NCBI GenBank assembly: GCA_948567375.1
Contig: OX419756.1
Location: 72,332,552-72,396,551 of the forward strand
Source: Lunularia cruciata
Lineage: Eukaryota > Streptophyta > Marchantiopsida > Lunulariales > Lunulariaceae
DNA length: 64,000 nt
Reading direction: 5' to 3'
Shown: piece after piece, positions 51,470 through 61,915 of the stretch
Layout: each line of letters starts with the position of its first letter
How positions within the stretch are numbered: position 1 is the stretch's first letter
Program-made: the position numbers and the translations under genes
The notes under the pieces: generated by a model
Database searches by the model: none
What the model was told of the DNA's origin: nothing
Seen by the model: the letters and a program-made list of their open reading frames with translations, nothing else

Positions 51470-54400
51470 TTGATTAGTTCCAACGGGATTGAAGGCTCAA
51501 CCTATGCAAGTTTGCTTCACTTGCAAGGTATGATATCTAATCGGGGTTATAGGATTTTGGTTGATTCTAGAAGTTCAGAGAATTGCATGTCTATGCAAAT
51601 AGCAAAGGAATTGGGTATTCCTATCAAGCCAGTGATTGGAAGTAGTTTGATGATGGTGGATGGTAGAAAGGGTTCTGCATTCTGCATTTTGTATGAGGTT
51701 TGTAGTGGCACCTCTACATTATGATATCATTCTGGATCTACCTTGGCTTGAACATCATAAGGTTCAATTTGATCGGACACGACGCAAAATTCAAGTACAA
51801 CACCAAGGTAAGAATTTCCAATTAGGTTGTCTAGCACCTTTGAGTAAGACACCTAAGAATAGTCAGTCCCAAGATAGGAAGTTTTTCAAGAAGGTAGCCA
51901 TAGAGCAAACCTTGAAGGAAGTGGAGTCCCAAGATGGGAAGTTTGCCAAGAAGGCAACCATGGAGCAAGCTTGGAAGAGAGATGAGCCCCTAAAAGGGAA
52001 GTTTGTTAGTAAAGCAGCCATAGAGTAAGCTTTAGATGAAGATAAGTCTATATTTGCGGTGTGGATCAAGCCGATTGCACAAGACCAATCTGTGAAGGAC
52101 CGAGAGCCTCATCAAGCAATGGTTGATCGGATAGTTAAGGAGTTTGTGGACGTGTTTCCTAAATGATCTGCCAAAGGGATTATCCTCTGATCGAGGTATG
52201 TCCTTCAAGATTCAGTTATTGCCAAGGAGTACTCCAATGAGTAGACCAATATATTGGCTCTCACCAAAGGAGTTGGAGGAGTTGCAAACAACACTTACAG
52301 AGTTGTTGGAGAAGGACTTCATATGACATAATACCTCTCCTTGGGGAGCACCGGTACTATTTATTCCAAAGAAGGATGGATGACTTTGTTTCTATATTGA
52401 TTATTGTGGGCTCAATAAGCAAACCATCAAGAATGCATATCCCTTGCCTTAGATCAATGACTTGCTTGATTAACTAAGTGGAGCACGTTACTTTTCCAAG
52501 TTTGATCTTTGCAGCGGCTATTGGCAAATTCTGATTGATAGAGAAGATGTGCAAAAGACTACCTTTTGCACAAGGTATGGGCATTTCGAGTGGAGAGTTT
52601 TACCTTTTGGACTCACTAATGCTCCAATAGTCTTCATGGATGAGATGTATTGGGTGTTGGATGGACTATTGGATTGGTCAATGGTGGTGTTCTTGGATGA
52701 TATCTTAATCTATAGCAAGACAGAGGCAGAACACATGAATCATGTGCGAGAAGTCCTAAGACGACTATGACAATGGAAATTTTACTACAAGAAGACGAAG
52801 TGTGCCTTTTGGCAGAAGGAGGTTACCTTCTTGGATCATAAGATCTCCTCAGAGAGGATCAAGATGGAAGAAGAGAAGATCAAGGCCATTACTGATTGGC
52901 CTACCCCAAAGGATGCTACAAAAGTATGGGCATTCAATAGATTTGCCAGTTTATACCGGCGGTTCATCCACTATTATGCTCATGTGGCTACACCATTGAT
53001 TGACCTCTTGGGAAAGAACTTGAGCTTCCAATGGAACACCAAGCATGAAGAAGCATTCTAGAAGTTGAAACATATGGTGTCTTCAAGACCCATTCTTCAA
53101 CCATATGATCCTCAACTACCTTGTGTAGTTGATTTTGATGCTTCTAACTTTGCAATTGGAGTTGTGTTGCAACAAGAATTCCCAAATGGACTACATCCCA
53201 TTGCCTTTGTGTCTTGCCGACTAAATACAGCTGAAAGAAATTACTCTACTTGAGATTGGGAACAACTTGCAATCGTATATGCCACCAAGGTATGGAGGCA
53301 TTATCTCTTGGGGAAACAAGTGATCATGCAAACTGATCACAAGCCATTGTTGCAAACCTTACACCTGGAGCACATGAAGAGTCGACATCATCAATAGGAA
53401 GAGCAACTCCAATTTTTTGACATCAAACTTGAGTACAAACCAGGTCGGTTCCATGTCATCCTTGATGCTCTATCATAACGACTTGATTTGAAGTCTCTTC
53501 CTCTCATCATGGTAGCAATTATGACAGTGTCAATTGACCCCAAGATCCATAACAAGTTTTGGTTAGCTCTACAACAAGATCCTTTCTTCCAAATGGTACA
53601 TGGTTGTCTAACAACAAGTGACAAGGAGTACAACACCTTCTCCTTCAAGGAATGCCTTTTATTCCATGCGGACCGGATCTATGTTCCAGCCAAAGGTGAT
53701 CTTCAACTTGTGCACCTTCATGAAGCCCATGATTTACCTATTGTTGGTCACATGGGTGTGGACAAGACCTTGGTTACCCTCCAACATCAATGGTGGTGGC
53801 CCAACATGACACGAGATGTTTGAGAATTTGTTCAATCATGTGAGAGCTACCAACGTAACAAGGCCAGCAACCAAAAGCCGAGTGGACTCCTTCAACCGCT
53901 TGCCATTCCATCAGCTTGCTAGGAGCATATGAGCTTGGATCTCATCACATGCTTGCCAAAGACAAAACAAGGACACACCGCCATTGTGGTGTTTGTGGAT
54001 AAGCTTAGTAAGCAAATCCACTTGGCATCAACTTGGGATACCATGGATGCTCCAACCTTAGCGCAAATCTACTTTGACAATGTCTTCAAGCATCATGGGA
54101 TGCCACGCGTACTCATCTCCAACCGTGATCCTTGATTTACCGAGAAGTTTTGGCAAGCACTCTTTCAGCTACTCGGCACCAAGCTTGCTTTGTCCACGGC
54201 CTATCATCCTCAAATTGATGGACAAACCAAATATGCAAATTGTACATTGGAGGATATGTTGCATGTCTTTGTCAATGTCCACCATACCAATTGGGATGAA
54301 TGTCTTGCTGCTGCAGAATTCGCCTACCACAATTCCAAATAGGCAAGCACCATATTTTCTCCTTCTTTCTCAATTTGGGCCAAGATCCGCTTGTTCCAGA

Positions 54401-54680
54401 TTGTCTTCTTGCTCCCCCTCCATCTCAAGTTACTCATACTTCCACATTCTTGACCACTATATCTCAATCTCTCCAACAAGCCAAGTCTCACCTCCTTGTT
54501 GCTCAAAATCACCAAAAACAATATGCGGACCACCATCGTTGTGATCTCACCTTTGAAGTTGGTGATAAAGTCATGCTATCTTCCAATAACCTCCCTCTCC
54601 CACTTGATACCCAAGTTTGTAAACTTGCCCCCTAATTGGATAGGACCCTTTGATATCACCCAAATTGTCTCTCTTGTTGC
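51470..54680 (+). pseudogene. pol: G2 pol: protease, reverse transcriptase, RNase H, integrase (broken)
   Basis: The protease reads ILVDSRSSENC near 51555, where D-S-G has become D-S-R. A spacer with three tandem 22-residue repeats follows (about 51870-52030). Reverse transcriptase runs about 52190-52800, with LPFGLTNAP and the catalytic VFLDDILIY (52693-52719). RNase H runs about 53060-53460 (VVDFDASNFAIG, QTDHKPLL). Integrase begins with an HxxxH zinc finger (LHEAHDL, GHMGVDK) and has core motifs MSLDLI and FVDKLSKQIHL. The third catalytic residue, normally Glu in DGQTE, reads Lys (AAA at 54229-54231). At least a dozen in-frame stops are present, mostly where Trp or Gln codons are expected. 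Confidence 0.92.
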
Positions 54681-54799
54681 TTATTGACTTGCCTTGCCTT
54701 GTCACATACGTATCCATCCTCTCTTTCATGTTCCAAGTTGAAACCCTTTATTCCTAACCTCTCTTCCTTTTCCCCTCAAGTCCAACCTCCTCCTCTTCT

Positions 54800-55000
54800 T
54801 GTCCCTATCAATGATCATGAGGAGTACAAAGTTGATCGTATCCTTGCGCGTCACCATATTCAACGAGGTTGTCGCCTATACACGGAGTACAAGGTCCTTT
54901 GGAAAGGGTATCCCCTTCATGATGCCACCTAGGAACCTCTTTCTCACCTCTTGAATGCACAAACGGTCATCCAGGAATTCAAAGCTTCACTGGCGACGAG
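54800..55000 (+). pseudogene. G2 chromodomain
   Basis: EYKVDRILARHH followed by YKVLWKGYP and a stop at the expected Trp of the WEPL motif, then HLLNAQTVIQEF. This is a recognisable chromodomain at the integrase C terminus, a part that in chromoviruses guides integration to certain chromatin marks. The stop (TAG for TGG) truncates it here. Confidence 0.85.
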
Positions 55001-55010
55001 CACGGCACCA

Positions 55011-55028
55011 ACTAGCGGCGGGGGAATA
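55011..55028 (+). other. G2 polypurine tract
   Basis: The purine-rich GCGGCGGGGGAATA lies directly upstream of the 3' LTR start at 55029. G3 has the equivalent tract at 57797-57812. Confidence 0.8.
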
Positions 55029-55428
55029 TGTAACAATATGGAGTTTAGCGACAAAGTTAGTCTGGCTTACAAAGTAGCACATAAGACAAAGTAGCCTAGA
55101 ATATTCCAAAAGTATCTAGCTAGCTTAACTTGCATCTCAAGTAAAAAACTTCTAGAAGCTTCCAACTAGCTTAGCTTGCACGCCAAGTAGGCGGCTTCTA
55201 GAAGGAAGCTTCTTGAGAAGCTTCTTGAGAAGCTTCCTAGTTAACTTGGCTTGCACTCTAAGAAAGCAGCTTGAGGAAGCTTCTTGAGAAGCTTCTCAAG
55301 GGTCTTGTATGCTACCCATAAATACCAAAGCCAAAGCCCATGCTAGGCATTAGGAGTTTTCCCTCATTCAAGTGTCCCAATGTGAGTTTCCATTCTCCTA
55401 TTTCTCTCCTCGGATTTGGTCTTTTACA
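55029..55428 (+). repeat. G2 3' LTR (400 bp)
   Basis: TGTAACAATATGG to CTTTTACA, followed by the target duplication GTTTG. It carries TTCTAGAAGCTTC at 55150-55162 and more AAGCTTCTTGAG palindromes than the 5' LTR, which explains most of the 35-bp length difference. Confidence 0.93.
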
Positions 55429-55447
55429 GTTTGATAGAGTAGTAGCC

Positions 55448-57371
55448 ATGGCACCAATGCCTAAAGTTATCATTATTATGTCATAAAAAATTGAGCACCT
55501 TACTTGATTGTTGGAAGAAAGAGACTACTCAACAACAAGAGCATTAGAGAGAGCACCATTTTGAGAAAGAAAAGAGAGAATACAATTTCCAAAGCCCAAA
55601 GTATTTGAAGGCAAGAATCTCCCCAGCATAGTGGAGAACTTTATGTTTGATTGTGAATATTATCTTGAAGTTATAAATCTTAAGATGAATGAAGTTAGAT
55701 TTTCTTGGCTCTTGGATTCTCTTGGAGTGACAAAACTATGGTGACAATTCCAAAGTGGAGCAAGCTGAATGACAATTTCTTGCACCAATCTCAACATGGG
55801 AAGAATTCAATAGCACAATAATAAGGAGTTTTTAAGCTAAAAATGTTGCATGAGCTACACAAGATAGATCTGAAAATTGAAGTAGATTTGGTCTTTGAGA
55901 AGCTACATCACTCAATTCTACAACATCATAATGCAAATTCTATATACTAGAAGATGAAGCTCTACATTGATTTGTGAGGACCTTGAAGCCATGCACCAAA
56001 TTAAAATTAACCATGTAGGAGCCCAAACACTTGGAGGAAACCATGAAATTGGCTAAGCGCTTTGATTCCTTGGTTACAACAACTTGGTCTTGACCTATAG
56101 AACCTGCCAATATATTATACACGTGTGGAAGAGCCAAAACTAATGGAGATTGATGTCGTCCAATGGAGACCACTTGGCACTACATATAAAGAAAGATTAT
56201 AGAAAAATGGTGGTTTCTTTTATTGTCACCAGATTGGTATCATATTGCTAAATGTCCACTCGAGAATAGACAATCCTAATAGATTGCCCAAATTGAATTT
56301 TCTAAAGCATGATGATCAAGGAAGCAAAGAATCCTAGTAAGAGGGTTTAAGCACTTATTGACAACTTTTTTAGTTCCAATGGATTGAAGGCTTGACCTAT
56401 ACAATTTTGTTTCACTTTTGAGGTATGATATTTGATTATGGTTATAAGATTTTGGTTGATTTTGGAAGTTTTGAGAATTGCGTATCCATGCAATTAACAA
56501 AGGAATTAGGTATTCCTATCAAACCAATAATTGGAAGTAGATTGATGATGACAAATGGTAGAACAGGATCTATATACCGTACCTCACATCCCATAACATT
56601 CAAGATTGAGAAGGTGTATTTAGAGTGTATGAGATTTGTAGTGATACCTCTACACTATGATGTCATTCTAGGTTTACCTTGGCTTGAATGTCATAAGGGT
56701 CAATTTTATTGGACCCAAAAACAAATTCAAGTAAAACACCAAGGTAAGAATTACCAATTAGATTGTCTAGCACTTTTAAGTAAGACACCTAAGAATAGTC
56801 AGTCCCAAGATGAGAAGTTTATTAGTGAAGCAACCATAGAGCAAGCTTTGGAAAAACATATTCTTATTTTTGTGGTGTGGATCAAGCCAATTACGCATGG
56901 AGAATCTGATGAGGGCCAAAAGCCTCATCAAGTAATGATTGATCAAATAGTTCAAGAGTTTGTAAATATGTTTATGGATGATCTACCAAATGAGGTTACC
57001 TTCCAATCATGGTATGCATTTCAAGATTGAGTTATTTGGCAAAAAGTACTCTAGTGAATAGACTAATCTATTAGCTCTTAGAAAAGGAGTTGGAAGAGCT
57101 TCAAATAACATTGATAAAGTTGTTGGAGAAGGATTTCATACAACAAAGTAAATCTCCTTGGAGAGCACTGGTAATATTTGTCTTAAAAAAAGATGGAGGA
57201 CTTTGCTTTTGTATTGATTATCATGGCTTCAATAGAAAAAACCATGAAGAATTCATATTCCTTGCCTTGAATTGATGATTTGATAGATCAATTGGGTGGA
57301 GCATGATACTTCTCCAAGTTGGACCTCTAAACCAACTATTGGTAGATTCCATTTGATTTACAAAAAACTAC
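55448..57371 (+). pseudogene. G1 gag-pol remnant (gag, protease, start of reverse transcriptase)
   Basis: Parallel to G2 from its gag start onward. A 201-codon frame at 56425-57030 covers the protease (KILVDFGSFENC, with the D-S-G triad altered to D-F-G) and the spacer. The spacer has only one copy of the 22-residue repeat found three times in G2. Reverse transcriptase begins near 57040 and is cut at 57371 by the inverted G3 LTR, before the catalytic YxDD-type motif. Confidence 0.82.
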
Positions 57372-57796
57372 TATAAAAGACTGAGATCAAGGACACAAAT
57401 AGGAGAATGGAAACTCACATTGGGACACTTGAATGAGTGAAAACTCCAAATGCCTAGCATGAACTTTGGCTTTGTTATTTATAAGTAGCATACAAGGCCC
57501 TTGAGAAGCTTCTCAAGAAGCTTCCTTGAGCCACTTTCTTAGAGTGCAAGCCAGGTTAACTAGGAAGCTTCTCAAGAAACTTCCTTCTAGAAGCTGCCTA
57601 CTTGGCATGCAAGCTAAGCTAGTTAGAAGCTTCTAGAAGTTTCCTTCTAGAAGCTACCTGCTTGGAGTGCAAGTTAACTAGTCGAGAAGCTTCCCAAGAA
57701 GCTTTCTAGATGCTTTTGGAATATTCTAGTTTAATTTGGCTTATTCTCTACTTTGTTAGCCTTACTAACTATGTTGCTAAACTCCATACTGTTACA
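57372..57796 (-). repeat. G3 3' LTR (425 bp)
   Basis: On the minus strand it begins TGTAACAGTATGGAG and ends with a slightly altered terminus (CTTTTATA rather than CTTTTACA). It contains GAAGCTTCTAGAA at 57626-57638, the reverse complement of the three-unit heat-shock-like element of G2, and several AAGCTTCT palindromes. Confidence 0.9.
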
Positions 57797-57892
57797 TATT
57801 CTCCCGCTGCTAGTTGGTGATGTCCTCGTTACCAGTGAAGTTTTAAATTCTTGGATGGCCGTTTGTGCATTTTGGAGGTGAGAAAGAGGTTC

Positions 57893-60800
57893 TCATGTGG
57901 CATCATGAAGGGGATACCCTTTCCCAAGGACCTTGTACTCCATATGTTGGCGATGGCCTTGTTGAATATAGTGATGTGCAAGGATACAATCAACTTTGTA
58001 CTCCTCATGATCATTGATAGGGACAGGAAGAGGAGGAGGTTGGACACGAGAGGAAAAGGAAGAGAGATTAGGAACAAAGGGTTTCAACTTGGAAACATGA
58101 AAGACAAGATGGATACACATATGACAAGGCAAGGCAAGTCAATAAGCAATAGGAGAGACAATTTGGGTGATGTCAAAGGGTCCTATCCAATTAGGGGCAA
58201 GTTTACAAACTTGGGTATCAAGTGGGAGAGGGAGGTAACTAGAAGATAGCATGACTTTACACCGACTTCAAAGGTAAGATCATGACGATGGTGGTCCGCA
58301 TATTGTTTTTGGCGATTTTGAGCAACAAGGAAGTGAGACTTGGCTTGTTGGAGAGAGTGGGATATAGTGGTCAAGAATGTTGAAGTATGAGGAACTTTAG
58401 ATGGAGGGGGAGCAAGAAGACAATCTAGAACAAGCGGATCTTGGCCTAAATTGAGAAAGAAAGGAGAAAATATGGTGCTTGCCTATTTAGAATTGTTGTA
58501 GGCAAATTCTATAGTTGCAAGACATTCATCCCAATTGGTATGGTGAACATTGACAAAGGCATGCAACATATCCTCCAATGTACAGTTTGTATGTTTGGTT
58601 TGTCCATCAGTTTGAGGATGATAGGATGTGGAAAAAGCAAGCTTGGTGCCGAGTATCTGGAAGAGTGCTTGCCAAAACTTCCCAGTCAATCAAGGATCAC
58701 AGTCAAAGATGAATACACATGGCATCTCATGAGGCTTGAAGACATTGTCAAAGTAGATTTGCACTAAAGTTGGAGCATCCACGGTATCACAGGTTGGTGC
58801 CAAGTGGATTTGCTTACTAAGCTTATCCACAAACACCACGATTGAGATATGTCCTTGTTTTGTCTTTGGCAAAGATGTGATGAGATCCAAGCTCACATGC
58901 TCCCAGCAAGTGGATGTAATGGCAAGTGGTTGAAGGAGTCCACTTGGCTTCTGGTTGTTGGCCTTGTTACATTGGTAGCTCTCACACAATCGGAAAAATT
59001 CTCAAAAATCTTGTGTCATGTTGGGCCACCACCATTGACATTGGATGGTACCCAAGGTTTTTTCCACACCCATGTGACCAACATGGATAAATCATGGCTT
59101 CTTGAAGGCACACAAGTCAAAGATCACCTTTAGCTCGAACATAAATCCGGTCCTCATGGAATAAAAGGCCTTCCTTGATGGAGAAGGTATTGTACTCCTT
59201 ATCACATGTTGCAAGGCGACCATGTACCATTTGGAAGAAGGGATCTTGGTGTAGAGTTGACTAAAACTTGTTTTGGACCTTGGAGTCAATTGACACTGTT
59301 GAAATTGCCGTTGTGATGAGCAAAAGAGACTTCAAATCAGGTCGTCATGATAAAGCATCAAGGATGACATAAAACCAACCTAGTTTGTACTCAAGTTTGA
59401 TGTCCTATAGTTGGATTTGTTCCTCCCATTGATGATTTCAACTCGTCATGTGTTCCAAGTGTAAGGTCTGCAACAATGGTTTGTGATTAGTTTGCATGAT
59501 CACTTGTTTCCCCAAGAGGTAATGCCTCCATACCTTGGTAGCATATACCATTGCAAGTTGTTCTCAATCTTGAGCAAAGTAGTTTTGTTCAGCCGTATTG
59601 AGTTGGCAAGACAAAAAGGCAATGGGATGGAGTCCATCTAGGAATTCTTGTTGCAGCACGGCTCCAATTGCAAAGTTAGAAGCATCAAAATCAACCACAC
59701 AAGGTAGTTTAGGATCATATGGTTGAAGAATGGGTCTTCAAGACACCATATGCTTTAACTTCTGGAATGCTTCTTCATGCTTGGTGGTCCACTAGAAACT
59801 CAAGTTCTTTCCCAAGAGGTCAGTCAATGGTGCAACCCCATGAGCATAATAATGGATGAACCGTCGGTAAAAATTGGCCAATCCATTGAATGCTTGTACT
59901 TTTGTAGCATCCTTTGGGGTAGGCCAATCAACAATGGTCTTGATTTTCTCTTCCTCCATCTTAATCCCCCCTGCTGAGATCTTATGACCCAAGAAGGTAA
60001 CCTCTTTCTACCAAAAGGCACACTTTGACTTCTTGTAGTAAAATTTTCATTATCATAGTCGTCTTAGGACTTCTTGCACAATGATTCACATGTTCTGCCT
60101 CTATCTTGCTATAGATTAAGATATCATCCAACAACACCACCACGGGGATCAATAATCCATCCAACACCCAATGCATCTGATCCATGAAGATTTTTGGAGC
60201 ATTAGTGAGTCCGAAAGGTAGAACTCTCTACTCAAAATGCTCATACCTAGCAAAAGGTAGTCATTTGCACTTCCTCTTTATCAATAGGAATTTGCTTATA
60301 GCCATTGCAAAGATCCAACTTGGAAAAGTAGCATGCTCCACTTAGTTGATCAAGCAAGTCATTGATCCAAGGCAAGGGATATGCATTCTTCATGGTTTGC
60401 TTATTGAACCCACAATAATCAATACAAAAATGAATCCTTCTTTGGAACAAATAGTACCGGTGCTTCCCAAAGAGAGGTACTATGTCATATGAAGTCCTTC
60501 TCTAAAAACTCTATAAGTGTTGTTCACAACTCCCCAACTCCTTTGGTGAGTGCCGATAGATAGGTCTATTCACTAGAGTACTCCTTGGCAATAACTTGAT
60601 CTTGAAGGGCATACTTTGATCGGAGGGTAATCCTTTTGGTAGATCATCCGGAAACACGTCCACAAACTCCTTAACTATCCAATCAACCATTGCTTGATGA
60701 GGCTCTTGGCCATCTACAAATTGTTCTTGTGCAATCTGCTTGATTCACTCCACAAATACAGACTTATTTTCCTCCAAAGCTTGCTTTATGGTTGCTTTAC

Positions 60801-61540
60801 TAACAAACTTCCCTTCTAGGGACTCATCTCTCTTCCAAGCTTGCTCCCTAGTTGCCTTTTTGGCAAACTTCCCATCTTGGGACTCATCTCCCTTCCATGT
60901 TTGCTCTATGGCTACCTTCTCAACAAACTTCCCATCTTAGGACTGACTATTCTTAGGTGTCTTACTCAGAGGTGCCAGACAACTTAGTCAAAAATTCCTA
61001 CCTTGGTGTTATACTTGAATTTATCATTGGATCCAATTGAATTGAACCTTATGATATTCAAGCCAAGGTAGACCTAAAATGATAACATAGTGCAGAGGTG
61101 TCACTACAAACCTCATACACTCCAAGTACTCCTTCCCAATCTTGAAGGTAACGGGATGCAAAGTACAGAATGCAAAATCTTTCTACTATTAGTCATCATC
61201 AAACTACTTCCAATCACTGGCTTGATAGGAATACCCAATTTCTTTGCTATTTGCATAGAATGCAATTCTCTGAACTTCCAGAATCAACCAAAATCCTGCA
61301 ATCCCAATTAGATATCATACCTTGCAAGTGAAGCAAAACTTGCATAGGTTGAGCCTTCAATCCTATTGGAACTAATCAAGCTCCCAGTAGGTGGCTTGAA
61401 ATCTCCTACTAGGATTCTTTGTTCCCTAATCATTCTTCTCCACAACCTCCACTTGGGTAACTTGTCAAGGTTGTCCATTCTTGAGTGGACATTCAGCAAT
61501 GCAATGTCCCAATTGGCAACAATAAAAAAAACCACCATTT
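57893..61540 (-). pseudogene. pol: G3 gag end and pol (zinc knuckle to chromodomain, broken)
   Basis: Minus-strand order: zinc knuckle end (near 61530-61490), protease with an intact D-S-G triad (near 61300-61260), tandem 22-residue spacer repeats (60960-60740), reverse transcriptase (about 60620-59790, with VLLDDILIYSK), RNase H (about 59780-59300), integrase (59290-58483, with SLDLITSLPK), and chromodomain (about 58010-57893, YKVDCILAHH). The integrase third catalytic residue is Lys (AAA, 58596-58594). Stops and frameshifts are frequent. It retains the protease active site that G1 and G2 have lost. Confidence 0.88.
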
Positions 61541-61915
61541 TGTAGCAATTTCTCTCTATCTACCATACCAAGTGGTCTTCATTGAATGGCATTAATTTCC
61601 ATCGGTGTTGGCTCCTCCACTTGTGTGTAGTGTATTAGCAAGCTCTGTGGAGGTTGAGGTCAAGACCAATCTATCCACTCCCAATCTATCTAATTTACTA
61701 ACACATAGAAACAGAACGTCCACCGTTCTCTATAAGTTATAACCGGAAGCACCAAGGGTTCCTCAAATATGGTGATTATATGCAAAAAATCTTGTCCAAA
61801 ATGTGAGGTGATGAGTTGTGTGAAATGATGCTTGGGTAGTATTTAGACGCAAAATTCCTAATGGTTTGGTGGAAGTGGATTTGGTGGTCCATAAATTCCA
61901 TCCATCCCATTCATG

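Larger units (their letters stand above)
49821..55428 (+). mobile_element. Gypsy chromovirus G2, complete, nested in G1
   Basis: The two LTRs (49821-50185 and 55029-55428) are flanked by the 5-bp duplication GTTTG at 49816-49820 and 55429-55433. Between them, in order, lie a primer site similar to the initiator tRNA-Met type (TTGGTGTCAGAGTA), gag, protease, reverse transcriptase, RNase H, integrase, chromodomain and the purine tract GCGGCGGGGGAA. Reverse transcriptase before integrase plus a C-terminal chromodomain defines a Ty3/gypsy chromovirus. Many stop codons interrupt it, so it is dead, though structurally whole. Confidence 0.95.
49137..57371 (+). mobile_element. Gypsy chromovirus G1 (outer copy), split by G2 and 3'-truncated
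   Basis: The 5' LTR is 49137-49567 and the leader runs to 49820. There the element is interrupted by complete element G2 and its GTTTG duplication, and it resumes at 55434 just before the G1 gag start (about 55448). Its coding sequence continues through gag, the zinc knuckle region and protease into reverse transcriptase, and stops abruptly at about 57371 where the inverted G3 LTR begins. There is no 3' LTR. It is the older host of a same-family insertion. Confidence 0.88.
57372..61915 (-). mobile_element. Gypsy chromovirus G3, inverted, 5'-truncated
   Basis: This is the same family as G1 and G2 but on the minus strand. The 3' LTR is at 57372-57796 with its purine tract at 57797-57812. Coding sequence then runs toward higher coordinates as far as a leader fragment at 61688-61914. 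Most of gag is deleted: the sequence jumps from the zinc-knuckle side directly to the leader near 61680. The 5' LTR and primer site are missing, and at about 61915 the sequence switches to a different gypsy element, G4. Confidence 0.88.
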
